In this document: piece after piece, positions 1-10,966 of the stretch | How the letters are laid out: the number at the start of each line of letters is the position of its first letter | Numbering within the stretch: the first letter of the stretch is position 1 | Origin: Lingula anatina | Taxonomy: Eukaryota; Brachiopoda; Lingulata; Lingulida; Lingulidae | Length of the DNA: 64,000 bases | Direction of reading: 5' to 3' | Assembly (NCBI RefSeq): GCF_001039355.2 | Contig: NW_019775597.1 | Coordinates: forward strand, 6,734 to 70,733 | Notes under the pieces: generated by a model | The model's input: only the letters and a program-made list of their open reading frames with translations | Databases searched by the model: none | What the model was told of the DNA's origin: nothing | Program-made: the position numbers and the translations under genes

Positions 1-301
1 GAGATAGGTCCATAGTTACTATTGAACTTGAATAGGAAGTCATATACTGGCAATCTAAGTGTGACCTTGAAATTGACCTTTGACCTACCTTACGATGAAC
101 TTAACTTTGATTGTACCCTTTTAAGTTATATATATTTTTTGCGTATTTTGAAAATTCTTGTTGATTGCATTTTTATAGCTTGTCAAGCATAAGACTGGTG
201 GCTGTGTCCCTTATTTTGTGTATGTGGGGGTCTATACGAATGCGCTTGCTCCAGCTGGTGGTACAATATTCGGAGGCGGTATCGCCTCTCTGATCCTCTA
301 G

Positions 302-1380
302 TTGTATTATGTTGTTAGAGAAGCTAAACATCAAGGTCATGGAAGGGATTTTTTGACAGTTGGTTCTATGGGACATGCCTCTGCAATAGCACTTGGAATT
401 GCAGTGAACAAACCTGAGAGACAGGTAACAGAAAGTGAACATTATTTATGGAAGTGGGGTTACATGACTAACCTCTGTTTTATTGTATTTTGATGTGAAA
501 TGTGATTTAAATTATTTACTGTTACACATTATCAGAAATCTACTTTCAAAATTAACTGAATGCAAAACAATGAATAGTTCCTTTTTGTCGTACTTTCTAT
601 AAATCAACATATCACTTATTTTATAATTTCAGGTCTATTGCCTGGATGGTGATGGTGCTGCCATCATGCATATGGGCACCATGGCTACTATAGGCCAAAA
701 TGGTACGACCAATCTGAAGCATATCATCATCAATAACGGAGCACACGATTCTGTGGGGGGTCAACCAACTGATGCTGGCCACCATGACACCTTCTTCTTT
801 ACACAGATTGCCAAAGGATGTGGCTATAAGGAGGTGAGAGGCCTGTTCTGTTAAAGCATTTAATGGTCAATTTTTTATACATGAAAGTATGTCCCTCAAG
901 GGGATAATTTCCTTTCATTTTATCTCTGTAAAGAAAGAAATATTTGTGATAAAGATTTGGTGTTTTAAGTTTATTTGAACACAAAGTAATTATAAGGAAA
1001 TTTTTTCCAAAAAAAAGTTTAATGAAAAGATGTGTAGTTGCTGTGATACTTTTGAATAATATTTAAGAAATGATAGACCGCGACATGAATAATACTCCAA
1101 TAGTTTAGAAATAAAAGTACTGTAAAAAGTGGCAGATTAACACCAGATGCATGGTATGTTCATTACATGTTCTACATTTTATTACACATCCTCACAGGCC
1201 TGGGTCGCAACAACAGAGGATGATATCAGAAGTGGAGTTTTTAAGATGAAAGACATGGCTGGCCCTGTATTGATGGAAGTTAAAGTGAACAAAGGAGCAA
1301 GGGAAAATCTGGGTAGACCCACTACTACACCACTGGAAAATAAGAAAGAGTTTATGGCTAATTTAGAAAAGTCCTCATAA
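302..1380 (+). CDS. Phosphonopyruvate decarboxylase, 3' three exons (partial gene)
   Basis: This is the C-terminal half of a thiamine-diphosphate enzyme that decarboxylates phosphonopyruvate to phosphonoacetaldehyde, the step that pulls phosphonate (C-P bond) synthesis forward. Three exons can be read: 302-424, 633-833 and 1198-1380. All are joined in phase 0 with AG acceptors at 300-301, 631-632 and 1196-1197 and GT donors at 425 and 834; the stop is TAA at 1378. Exon 1 carries REAKHQGHGRDFLTVGSMGH, typical of the family. Exon 2 has the TPP/Mg2+ motif GDG followed by the NNGAHDSVGGQPT stretch. Exon 3 ends the protein with GRPTTTP. The N-terminal exons lie left of the window. A second version of the last exon lies at 6673-6855. 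Family assignment is confident; whether the enzyme is active cannot be judged without the N-terminus. Confidence 0.9.
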
Positions 1381-1436
1381 GCCAATATACTAGTATGTTA
1401 AGAGGTCTTCTTACACTCATAAGTATTTACTAGAGT

Positions 1437-1442
1437 ATTAAA
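1437..1442 (+). terminator. Polyadenylation signal of Ppd (copy A)
   Basis: ATTAAA lies 57 bases after the Ppd stop codon, just before a long T-run. The second copy of the last exon has the same signal at 6915-6920. Confidence 0.55.
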
Positions 1443-1457
1443 GTTCCCATTTGTTCT

Positions 1458-1462
<5 letters not shown>

Positions 1463-1511
<49 letters not shown>

Positions 1512-1602
1512 TAAATTTTGGTTATATTAAAGACTTCTTCAAACAGAAAATNNTTTTTTTTTCTAAAAAGTTTGTTTTTTTTTTTTTTTTTTTTTTTTTT
1601 TT
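1463..1602. repeat. Poly-T tracts with a two-base gap
   Basis: Two T-runs (1463-1505 and 1575-1602) flank two N bases at 1552-1553. Copy B has only a short T-run here (about 6943-6950). The extra length in copy A is therefore likely polymerase slippage or gap-filling error. Confidence 0.8.
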
Positions 1603-4600
1603 GTTAAAAAATAATTATGGATCATATAGAGCTTCCTAGCAACTAGAAATGCTAATTTAGTTTTAAAAAATTCATTTTGTCTGTTTACACAGCCCGAATG
1701 GATGGTAAGTAGTTTCTTTACATGTGTGAAAATGGTTATATATCATTTTGTAATCAGAATTTTCTGTGCAGAGGTGTAAACAGTACAAAACACAATTTAA
1801 CTTACAAAAGAAGTGTTAGATGTGCAATTTTTTGTTGTTGTTGTCATTATACAAAATTCTAATTTACAAAATATACTGCTGCATTTTTTAGATCTGCTTA
1901 GTTTTGTTCCATTTATTAGTGACAAAATGGTGGCATACATACAAAGGGTCAATTCTTAGTGGCACTTTATTTTGTTGAACTGCAATAATTGACTTTTCAT
2001 GTTCGACATGAAGCATTAAGGTGAAAGCAAATAATGCAAAGGCAATGTGCAGTATTTTGCAATTATAATTTTGCTTTTTCTACTAGTGTTCTGGTATTCA
2101 TTCTGGGATATTGTGTGCAATGACAATGCTTTAAAGCCTGAACAAGAAGTAAGATATGCATGAATACATTCACACTGGCTTAGTGCAGGTATATTTACAA
2201 CCAGTATTGTGAATTTATGCATAGTATCCTCTTCTAAGGGACATTATATTTGTAGTGTCCCATGACACAAATCTAGGTATTTTTCAAACCAGTTCTCTCT
2301 CAGAGCTCAAAAGCTCAAAGAATTTTAATGCCATTATCCATTTTAACTGCACTTTAGTATTTTTAAATTTTACTAATTGTTTTATACTATTCAAAGTATT
2401 TTGTTGTGTGTTATTTTCAGTTTATGTTAAGGATATGCACATTAGCTATAGATCTGTCTATGATATGAATATATTGTAAGGTATTTTTAATAAATTTTTA
2501 CAACCATTTTTATGGAAAGAACTATGTATACAGCACGGGTGCTTTTTAATAACACGCTTGCCAGAAATAAAAATAACTAAATGCCAGAAGTTGTTCATTG
2601 ATTGGATGATTTTGGATAAACAATCTGGTGTATAAACGAATGTTTTTCGAGTTTCAGACAGCAGGGACATATTTTATTCATAAATATTAGGTATATTGAG
2701 GGGAGTCGGGATCCGTGTTGATGCACAATTTAACGTAATTGATTATCAATTAAAGCGCGTGGTCCCAGTTTAGTGTTTTGATATTTCAAACGATCTTAAT
2801 AGTGCGGTTTGTCTCGAGGTTCTCGTTCCAATCTACAAATATTGGCTCAGAGAAATCGTACACGAAATTTTGGCACAAAAGAACAAATAATGAATTTTAA
2901 TGGCGTCCGTTTTCGCCATTCTCCATGGAGTTTCAAACTCTGATCTATTCTATACAGTACGTCTACGTTTTTTTAATCGCCCTTTGACTGAATCTTGGAC
3001 GTAATGTTATTATGAATTTAACATTATAGGCACTTATTTCTGAAGCTCATAGACCCCAGACGTCTTTAGTTGACACTTCAGTATGGTAAAACGGTGTCGA
3101 GGCATCAATTTTTGTCCTTTTTAACCAATGAAGTAGGGTTTTATCAAATTTAGGTTGACTGTCTGAAAACGGGCCTTACCATGTTGGTCGCACGCACTAC
3201 CCGACTTTTTTCGACTCTACATTTCCCGGCTATTTGACAATTCAAACCCTGTTATTTGTAAAAACTGAAATACAGTACAAAAGGCTTTCCTCTTCATCCG
3301 AGCTGCATGGCGGTTCTTTTTACAAACCAGGAAATTATGAGATTTGCTCTTCCATTAAGCGAAGTAGAATTGACTTTGATGTACATTATGCCAGTGTTGG
3401 ACGGGTTTCATTGTTCTCTGCTGCCAGAAATGTGTGCTGAATAATTAACATGTTTGATGAGCACAAAAACTTTCTTTGAAGGGAAGTGTTGATGTTCGCT
3501 CTAACTGCATGATCGCATAAATCAATCAAATATTTTCAAATGTTTTGCTCTGTAAATTAATATAATGCAGAGTGTATTATCTGCACCGTTGCCACTGCTT
3601 TGTAAAATGCGCTTTTCCATATTGCGCTTGACGGGGTAAAATAGTCATCAACTTATGAATAATTGTTGTGTAAGTCTGCCAATATTCTACCGAAAATTAT
3701 CTAGGCGCACTAAAAATTTCGTTTAGGTTTCATCGATTTTCTTTTTTTACAAAAATTAAGTTTGTTGACAGTATTTTTAAAGCTATTGACAAACCCAACT
3801 CTTATTTCACTTTTTTGTTTGCTTTTGGTAACCTAAACCAGCGATGTGAAACCTTGTCGTGAAGGGCACTTCACTATTGATCCCCCACCTTAGTTACTGA
3901 CAGGGGGTTTATGTTGATGTTTTGAGGAGGTCGTATATACGAACTGGCTTTTAATGAGATTATGTATCGATATGTCAAAATCATAAGAGACAAATGTCAC
4001 TTATATTTAAAGCAATGCTTTAATTCATTTTTTTACACTAAACAGTGAATTTAATATTGTTTTTCTACAAAAAAATTGAATCCTAACTAAGCCACGTCAG
4101 TTTCCAATACTTACTCATACAGCATATAGCCTAAAATTAAATTTAGGCCTATGCTGATATGCCCGTTGATTGATATGATTTTCTTATTCAAGATAGTGTG
4201 TCACCTTATCGCTTATTGTATATAGTATATTTATGATATTTCAGGGAAGGCACTTGATGAGTTATAAACACTGAAAGACAATTAGAAATCACCAAGTCAA
4301 CGTCCTTCTAATTGATTTATGAAGCAATTAAATATAAATAATTCAAAACCATACTTCAATATGTTTTACAAATGTTACTGAAAATTGTATGGTAAAAATT
4401 GTTGTAATTCTAGACAATATAATCAATTTGCCATTATGAAGCCGGTAATGTAAGTATTGTCAAACGACGTAAGCCACTTGCGTGTTATTAAAATACCCCC
4501 TCGACTACGTGTATAAATCTGGGGGACCGGTTATTGCATCTGGAATTTTTTGCCTTTTGATACGTATACATTAACCATCAAAATATCTTTCCTTAAGCAA

Positions 4601-4979
4601 AAAAAATTGTTTGACACAGACTTCGATATAAAAGCCACATGTTCTTGAAAATCTATCTACTTAAAAAAAGTCTAAAAAGTGACAAGGCACTTGTATCAAT
4701 AAGGTACTTGTAAATCCATTGTCTCGGTACATTTTCTGAGTTAGAGGGATATCCAGCTAGGAACGCGACTATAGAATTTTTAAAGGTGATTTGTACCAAG
4801 CTGTTGCACTGACCAAACTTGGAAAAACAGGCAATAAACCTGAGTCATTTGCCTGCATTTTATCAGTTCCCTCCAAAATGCAGACGTTTGAATTGTGCGA
4901 TTTTTCCCATCGCCGGTTTTTTACTTTACGTCATTTGATCCGAGATAGGGGCTTCTAGCTCATGTTTCTTTTGTTCGGT

Positions 4980-5588
4980 CTATTCTGCGTAAATCCCGTA
5001 AACAGTAACAGTACAGAACAAGTTCGAATTTTCAAAGTTGTATGTTGAATAATTATCGAAGTTAGTATCCCAAGTGCATCGGCTTGTCACCATCAATTGT
5101 TGACTCTTCTTCTCTCCAATTGTCACAAGACACACCAATTTGTACCTGTCGAATTTCAACCCTTTCACCTTTTCTTTAACCTCTTCGCTCAGAACTCGCG
5201 TCATAGTCTTACATAGTCTGGGGTTATATTTGCATCCCTCCAGTCTCTGGTCCACCACGTCTTTGATTGCCCGTTCAACCTTACCTGGCTGAAACTTGTT
5301 TCTGGGTTCCATGCGGTATGTGGGCTGGAGGTTTGCATTCTGTTCCCGTAGTTGTCTCTTTTCCCGGACTGTCTCACGTAGACGGTTGGTAAACCGTCTG
5401 GCAGCCAAGATCCCCATGAGAGACGGTCCTTTCAGAGGCGTGGATAACGTAGATGACTCCCTCTGCGGTGGGGCCAATGTGGCTTTGCCTGCGGCAGGAC
5501 TTCTGGCAGCTTTGGTGAGAATAGCCATGCTTTTCTCACTAGAGGCCGCGCTATTTGAACCTCTGGCACTGATGGCCTTCTTCATCAT
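4980..5588 (-). CDS. Tctex1-domain dynein light chain protein, copy A
   Basis: A single-exon, 202-residue protein. The Tctex1/DYNLT domain fills the C-terminal 110 residues, from about PRNKFQPGKVERAI to the end. It shows the usual helix pair, then the RYKLVCLVTIGEK strand, the SRCTWDTNFDNYS turn and the closing FCTVTVYGIYAE strand. The first 90 residues are basic and Ser/Ala-rich with a short coiled stretch (RLRETVREKRQLREQN), as in the longer Tctex1-domain-containing proteins rather than the roughly 110-residue DYNLT1 or DYNLT3. Members dimerise and bind dynein intermediate chain or axonemal complexes. Two Met codons open the frame; the first is taken as start. The protein is identical to that encoded at 10324-10932. 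The exact paralog within the family is not resolved. Confidence 0.88.
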   Translation of the reverse strand: MMKKAISARGSNSAASSEKSMAILTKAARSPAAGKATLAPPQRESSTLSTPLKGPSLMGILAARRFTNRLRETVREKRQLREQNANLQPTYRMEPRNKFQPGKVERAIKDVVDQRLEGCKYNPRLCKTMTRVLSEEVKEKVKGLKFDRYKLVCLVTIGEKKSQQLMVTSRCTWDTNFDNYSTYNFENSNLFCTVTVYGIYAE

Positions 5589-5623
5589 GTTTATGTCACT
5601 TCAATATATTTATATGGAAAACG

Positions 5624-5624
5624 N
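5624..5624. other. Single-N assembly junction at the end of duplication 1 copy A
   Basis: One undetermined base lies precisely where similarity between copies A and B stops, only 36 bases upstream of the Tctex start codon. It marks a contig join or filled gap. The true 5' flank of copy A is therefore unknown; that of copy B continues normally after 10966. Confidence 0.9.
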
Positions 5625-5649
5625 ATTAAAAGTTTGAATAGCAGCTTCA

Positions 5650-5858
5650 TTGGAATTATTCTTACCTCTGCCATCATCAACATAACTCAAAAAGTTATGG
5701 ACCAATTTTGATGAAATTTTCAGGAACTGTCAGAAGTGGGTCAAAGAGGACAATGATTAGTTTTTAGTGGTGGTTCAGATCAATAATCTATCAATAATCA
5801 ATAATAATAAAAAATTGCTGCCTTGGCAGAAGTCTGCGCTCTCAGAGTGCTTTTCTAG
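5650..5858 (+). mobile_element. Non-autonomous Helitron-like element
   Basis: The right end reads GCGCTCT-C-AGAGTGC (a 7-bp stem with one wobble or mismatch) followed by TTTT and CTAG at 5855-5858, then T. This is the Helitron 3' signature of a hairpin shortly before CTRR inserted before a T. The interior contains ACTCAAAAAGTTATGGACC, a sequence I associate from memory with dispersed invertebrate repeats. The left end is not clear: no A-TC boundary could be fixed, so the start is approximate. No Rep/helicase coding is present. The same 3' end occurs near 14313. Confidence 0.6.
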
Positions 5859-6672
5859 TTTGTTATGTTTTCCTTATTAATTTTTCTCAGACACTGGCAT
5901 TTGTGACTTTTAACTCCCATCTGCCTGAGGCTCTGCACATTTTCTGTATTTCCACATAAGCAGTTGTATTGGTTTTTATGTCTTTAAACATTATGTAATA
6001 TTATTTTATGCACTGTCATCATTTTTCAAATATTGGGACTTTCATCATGTGAATTTGAACTCACATGGTCCTGAAACTGTTATCTTATTGAAGGGATGGA
6101 TTGAGACCATCTTCTGGGTCTTCTGGAAGACGGTCAGGTTTTTAAGTTTATATTGACCGATATCTATTTTTTTCTGTTGGAAGACCATCAAAATGGAGGA
6201 TGGATCAACATAGATACTTTGGAATACTGTCAGAAAATATCTCTGGGTCCGCTCCTGTTATTGACCATGTTACCTGTTGTGCATGATTAAAATTCAGTGT
6301 TGACTAACAGTGCTATTATTTATTATTGCATCAAAATTGACAAAATGACTTATTTTGCATCTTTATTTTCTGTTTTTTGTCTGTACATTTGACAGCTTTG
6401 CTTCCTTGTATCTATGTAAAGAAAGAAATATTTGTGATAAGGATTTGGTGTTTTAAGTTTATTTTAACACAAAGTAATTATAAGGAATTTTTTTCCAAAA
6501 AAAGTTTAATGAAAAGATGTGTAGTTGCCTTGGTACTTTTGAATAATATTTAAGAAATGATAGACTGCTTCATGAATAATACTCCGACAGTTTAGAAATA
6601 AAAGTACTGTAAAAAGTGATAGATTAACACCAGATGCATGGTATGTTTATTACATGTTCTACATCCTCACAG
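5859..6672. other. Intron-like sequence upstream of duplicated Ppd exon
   Basis: No coding region is seen. Similarity to the Ppd intron of copy A begins only at about 6409; everything from 5625 to there is unrelated to copy A. This may be an allelic intron carrying insertions or unrelated flank. Confidence 0.5.
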
Positions 6673-6855
6673 GCCTGGGTTGCAACATCAGAGGATGATA
6701 TCAGAAGTGGAATTTTGAAGATGAAAGACATGGCTGGCCCTGTATTGATGGAAGTTAAAGTGAACAAAGGAGCAAGGAAAAATCTTGGTAGACCCACTAC
6801 TACACCACTGGAAAATAAGAAAGAATTTATGGCTAATTTAGAAAAGCCCTCATAA
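6673..6855 (+). CDS. Second copy of the Ppd last exon (isolated exon)
   Basis: The 61-codon exon has an intact AG acceptor at 6671-6672, phase 0, a TAA stop and a polyadenylation signal at 6915. It differs from the exon at 1198-1380 at 8 of 183 bases, five of them changing residues (T to S, V to I, F to L, E to K, S to P). No preceding Ppd exons lie next to it. It could be the allelic exon of another haplotype, an alternative last exon reached by skipping the first, or an orphaned duplicate. Confidence 0.75.
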   Translation, partial: AWVATSEDDIRSGILKMKDMAGPVLMEVKVNKGARKNLGRPTTTPLENKKEFMANLEKPS

Positions 6856-9800
6856 GCCAATATACTAGTATGTTAAGATGTCTTCCTGTACACTCATTAG
6901 TATTTTTCTAGAGTATTAAAGTTCCCAAACTGTTCTTCCTCCTTTTTTTTCATTTTTGTTTTAAGAATAATTATGTATGATATAGAGCTGCCTAGCAACT
7001 AGAAAGGCAAATTTAGTTTTGAAAAATTCATTTTGTCTGTTTACACAGCCTGAATGGATGGTAAATAGTTTCTTTACATGTGTGAAAATGGTTATTATAT
7101 CATTTTGTAATCAGCATTTTTTATGTAGAGGTGTAAACAGTACAAAACACAATTTACCCTACATAAGTAGCATTAGGTGTGTACTTTTTTATGTTGTCGT
7201 TATACAGAATTCTAATTTACAAAATATACCGCTGCATTTTTAGATCTGCTTAGTTTTGTTCCATTTAATAGTGACAAAATGGTGGCATACATACAAAGGG
7301 TCAGTTCATTGTGACACTTTATTTTGTTGAATTGCAGTAATTGACTTTTCATGTTCCACATGAAGCATTAAGATGAAGGCAAATAATGCAAAGGCAATGT
7401 GTAGTATTTTGCAATTATAATTTTGCTTTTTTTACAAGTGTTCTGGTATTGATTCTGGGATTTTGTGTGCAATGACAATGCTTGAAAGCCCGAACAAGCA
7501 GTAAGATATGCATGAATACGTTCACAATGGCTTAGTGCAGGTATATTTACAACCAGTATTGTGAATTTATGCATAGTATCCTCTTCTAAGGGACATTATA
7601 TTTGTAGTGTCCCATGACACAAATCTAGGTATTTTTCAAACCAGTTCTCTCTCAGAGCTCAAAAGCTCAAAGAATTTTAATGCCATTATCCATTTTAACT
7701 GCACTTTAGTATTTTTAAATTTTACTAATTGTTTTATACTATTCAAAGTATTTTGTTGTGTGTTATTTTCAGTTTATGTTAAGGGTATAGATCTGTCTAT
7801 GATATGAATATATTGTAAGGTATTTTTAATAAATTTTTACAACCATTTTTATGGAAAGAACTATGTATACAGCACGGGTGCTTTTTAATAACACGCTTGC
7901 CAGAAATAAAAATAACTAAACAATGCCAGAAGCTGTTCATTGATTGGATGATTTTGGATAAACAATCTGGTCTATAAACGAATGTTTTTCGAGTTTCAGA
8001 CAGCAGGGACATATTTTATTCATAAATATTAGGTATATTGAGGGGAGTCGGGATCAGTGTTGATGCACAATTTAACGTAATTGATTATCAATTAAAGCGC
8101 GTGGTCCCAGTTTAGTGTTTTGATATTGCGGTTTGTCTCGAGGTTCTCGTTCCAATCTACAAATATTGGCTCAGAGAAGTCGTACACGAAATTTTGGCAC
8201 AAAAGAACAAATAATGAATTTTAATGGCGTCCGTTTTCGCCATTCTCCATGGAGTTTCAAACTCTGATCTATTCTATACAGTACGTCTACGTTTTTTTAA
8301 TCGCCCTTTGACTGAATCTTGGACATAATGTTATTATGAATTTAACATTATAGGCACTTATTTCTGAAGCTCATAGACCCCAGACGTCTTTAGTTGACAC
8401 TTCAGTATGGTAAAACGGTGTCGAGGCATCAATTTTTGTCCTTTTTAACCAATGAAGTAGGGTTTTATCAAATTTAGGTTGACTGTCTGAATACGGCCCT
8501 TACCATGTTGGTCGCACGCACTACCCGACATTTTTCGACTCTAAATTTCCCGGCTATTTGACAATTCAAACCCTTTTATTTGTAAAGACTGAAATACAGC
8601 ACAAAAGGCTTTCCTCTTCATCCGAGCTGCATGGCGGTTCTTTTTACAAACCAGGAAATTATGAGATTTGCTCTTCCATTAAGCGAAGTAGAATTGACTT
8701 TGATGTACATTATGCCAGTGTTGGACGGGTTTCATTGTTCTCTGCTGCCAGAAATGTGTGCTGAATAATTAACATGTTTGATGAGCACAAAAACTTTCTT
8801 TGAAGGGAAGTGTTGATGTTCGCTCTAACTGCATGATCGCATAAATCAATCAAATATTTTTTCAAATGTTTTGCTCTGTAAATTAATATAATGCGGAGTG
8901 TATTATCTGCACCGTTGCCACTGCTTTGTGAAATGCGCTTTTCCATATTGCGCTTGACGGGGTAAAATAGTCATCAACTTATGAATAATTGTTGTGTAAG
9001 TCTGCCAATATTCTACCGAAAATTATCTAGGCGCACTAAAAATTTCGTTTAGGTTTCATCGATTTTCTTTTTTTACAAAAATTAAGTTTGTTGACAGTAT
9101 TTTTAAAGCTATTGACAAACCCAACTCTTATTTCACTTTTTTGTTTGCTTTTGGTAACCTAAACCAGCGATGTGAAACCTTGTCGTGAAGGGCACTTCAC
9201 TATTGATCCCCCACCTTAGTTACTGACAGGGGGTTTATGTTGATGTTTTGAGGAGGTCGTATATACGAACTGGCTTTTAATGAGATTATGTGTCGATATG
9301 TCAAAATCATAATAGACAAATGTCACTTATATTTAAAGCAATGTTTTACTTCATTTTTTTACACTAAACAGTGAATTTAATATTGTTTTTCTACAAAAAT
9401 TTTGAATAGTTACTCAGCCACTGTCTCTCCCATTTTTACTTTCCAATACTTACTCATACAACATATAGCCTAGAATCAAGTTTAGGCCTATGCTGATATG
9501 CCTGTTGATTGATAATATAATTTCCTTATTCAAGATAGTGTCACCTTTTTGCTTAGTGTATTTATTATATACATGATATTTCAGGGAAGGCACTTGATGA
9601 GTTATAAACACTGAAAGACTATTCGAAATCACCAAGTCAACGTCCTTCTAATTGATTTATGAAGCAATTAAATATAAATAATTCAAAACTATACTTCAAT
9701 ATGTTTTACAAATGTTACTGAAAATTGTATGGTAAAATTGTTGTAATTCTAGACAATATAATCAATTTGCCATTATGAAGCCGGCAATGTAAGGTATTGT

Positions 9801-10323
9801 CAAACTACGTAAGCCACTTGCGTGTTATTAAAATACCCCCTCGACTACGTGTATAAATCTGGGGGACCGGTTATTGCATCTGGAATTTTTTGCCTTTTGA
9901 TACGTATACATTAACCATCAAAATATCTTTCCTTAAGCAAAAAAAAAAATTGTTTGACACAGACTTCGATATAAAACCCGCATGTTCTTGAAAATCTATC
10001 TACTTAAAAAAAGTCTAAAAAGTGACAAGGCACTTGTATCAATAAGGTACTTGTAAATCCATTGTCTCGGTACATTTTCTGAGTTAGAGGGATATCCAGC
10101 TAGGAACGCGACTATAGAATTTTTAAAGGTGATTTGTACCAAGCTGTTGCACTAACCAAACTTGGAAAAACAGGCAATAAACCTGAGTCATTTGCCTGCA
10201 TTTTATCAGTTCCCTCCTAAAATGCAGACGTTTGAATAGTGCGATTTTTCCCATCGCCGGTTTTTTACTTTACGTCATTTGATCCGAGATAGGGGCTTCT
10301 AGCTCATGTTTCTTTTGTTCAGT
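6856..10323. other. Intergenic region of duplication copy B
   Basis: The counterpart of 1381-4979. No gene is recognised. An AAG/GATATGCACATTAGC insertion present in copy A near 2430 is absent here, and poly-T is short. Confidence 0.55.
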
Positions 10324-10932
10324 CTATTCTGCGTAAATCCCGTAAACAGTAACAGTACAGAACAAGTTCGAATTTTCAAAGTTGTATGTTGAATAATTAT
10401 CGAAATTAGTATCCCAAGTGCAGCGGCTTGTCACCATCAACTGTTGACTCTTCTTCTCTCCAATTGTCACAAGACACACCAATTTGTACCTGTCGAATTT
10501 CAACCCTTTCACCTTTTCTTTAACCTCTTCGCTCAGAACTCGTGTCATAGTCTTACATAGTCTGGGGTTATATTTGCATCCCTCCAGTCTCTGGTCCACC
10601 ACGTCTTTAATTGCCCGTTCAACCTTACCTGGCTGAAACTTGTTTCTGGGTTCCATGCGGTATGTGGGCTGGAGGTTTGCATTCTGTTCCCGTAGTTGTC
10701 TCTTTTCCCGGACTGTCTCACGTAGACGGTTGGTAAACCGTCTGGCAGCCAAGATCCCCATGAGAGACGGTCCTTTCAGAGGCGTAGATAATGTAGATGA
10801 CTCCCTCTGCGGTGGGGCCAATGTAGCTTTGCCTGCGGCAGGACTTCTGGCAGCTTTGGTGAGAATAGCCATGCTTTTCTCACTGGAGGCCGCACTGTTT
10901 GAACCTCTGGCACTGATGGCCTTCTTCATCAT
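10324..10932 (-). CDS. Tctex1-domain dynein light chain protein, copy B
   Basis: The same 202-residue protein as at 4980-5588. I count eleven base differences between the two coding regions and all are synonymous, so selection has preserved the protein in the lineages separating the copies. This copy has a continuous upstream flank (10933 onward) and is the better reference for promoter work. Family features are as described for copy A. Confidence 0.88.
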   Translation of the reverse strand: MMKKAISARGSNSAASSEKSMAILTKAARSPAAGKATLAPPQRESSTLSTPLKGPSLMGILAARRFTNRLRETVREKRQLREQNANLQPTYRMEPRNKFQPGKVERAIKDVVDQRLEGCKYNPRLCKTMTRVLSEEVKEKVKGLKFDRYKLVCLVTIGEKKSQQLMVTSRCTWDTNFDNYSTYNFENSNLFCTVTVYGIYAE

Positions 10933-10966
10933 GTTTATGTCACTTCAATATATTTATATGGAAAAA

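Larger units (their letters stand above)
1381..4979. other. Intergenic region between convergent Ppd and Tctex genes
   Basis: Apart from the T-tracts and the Ppd polyadenylation signal, no gene is seen in these 3.6 kb. Short open frames here (for example 3234-3440) are shared by copies A and B only because the copies are nearly identical, and they lack recognisable domains. Confidence 0.6.
921..5623. repeat. Segmental duplication 1, copy A (4.7 kb)
   Basis: This block matches about 6409-10966 in the same orientation. It holds the end of a Ppd intron, the Ppd last exon, non-coding DNA and the whole Tctex gene. Similarity is visibly lower in the first 1.3 kb (several per cent, with indels) and very high (about 98-99%) from about 2220 onward. 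It ends exactly at the N at 5624. It is probably a separately assembled haplotype, but a true tandem duplication is not excluded. Confidence 0.93.
6409..10966. repeat. Segmental duplication 1, copy B (4.6 kb)
   Basis: The partner of 921-5623 in direct orientation. It contains a second Ppd last exon and a second, protein-identical Tctex gene, and continues into unique sequence after about 10966. Confidence 0.93.
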
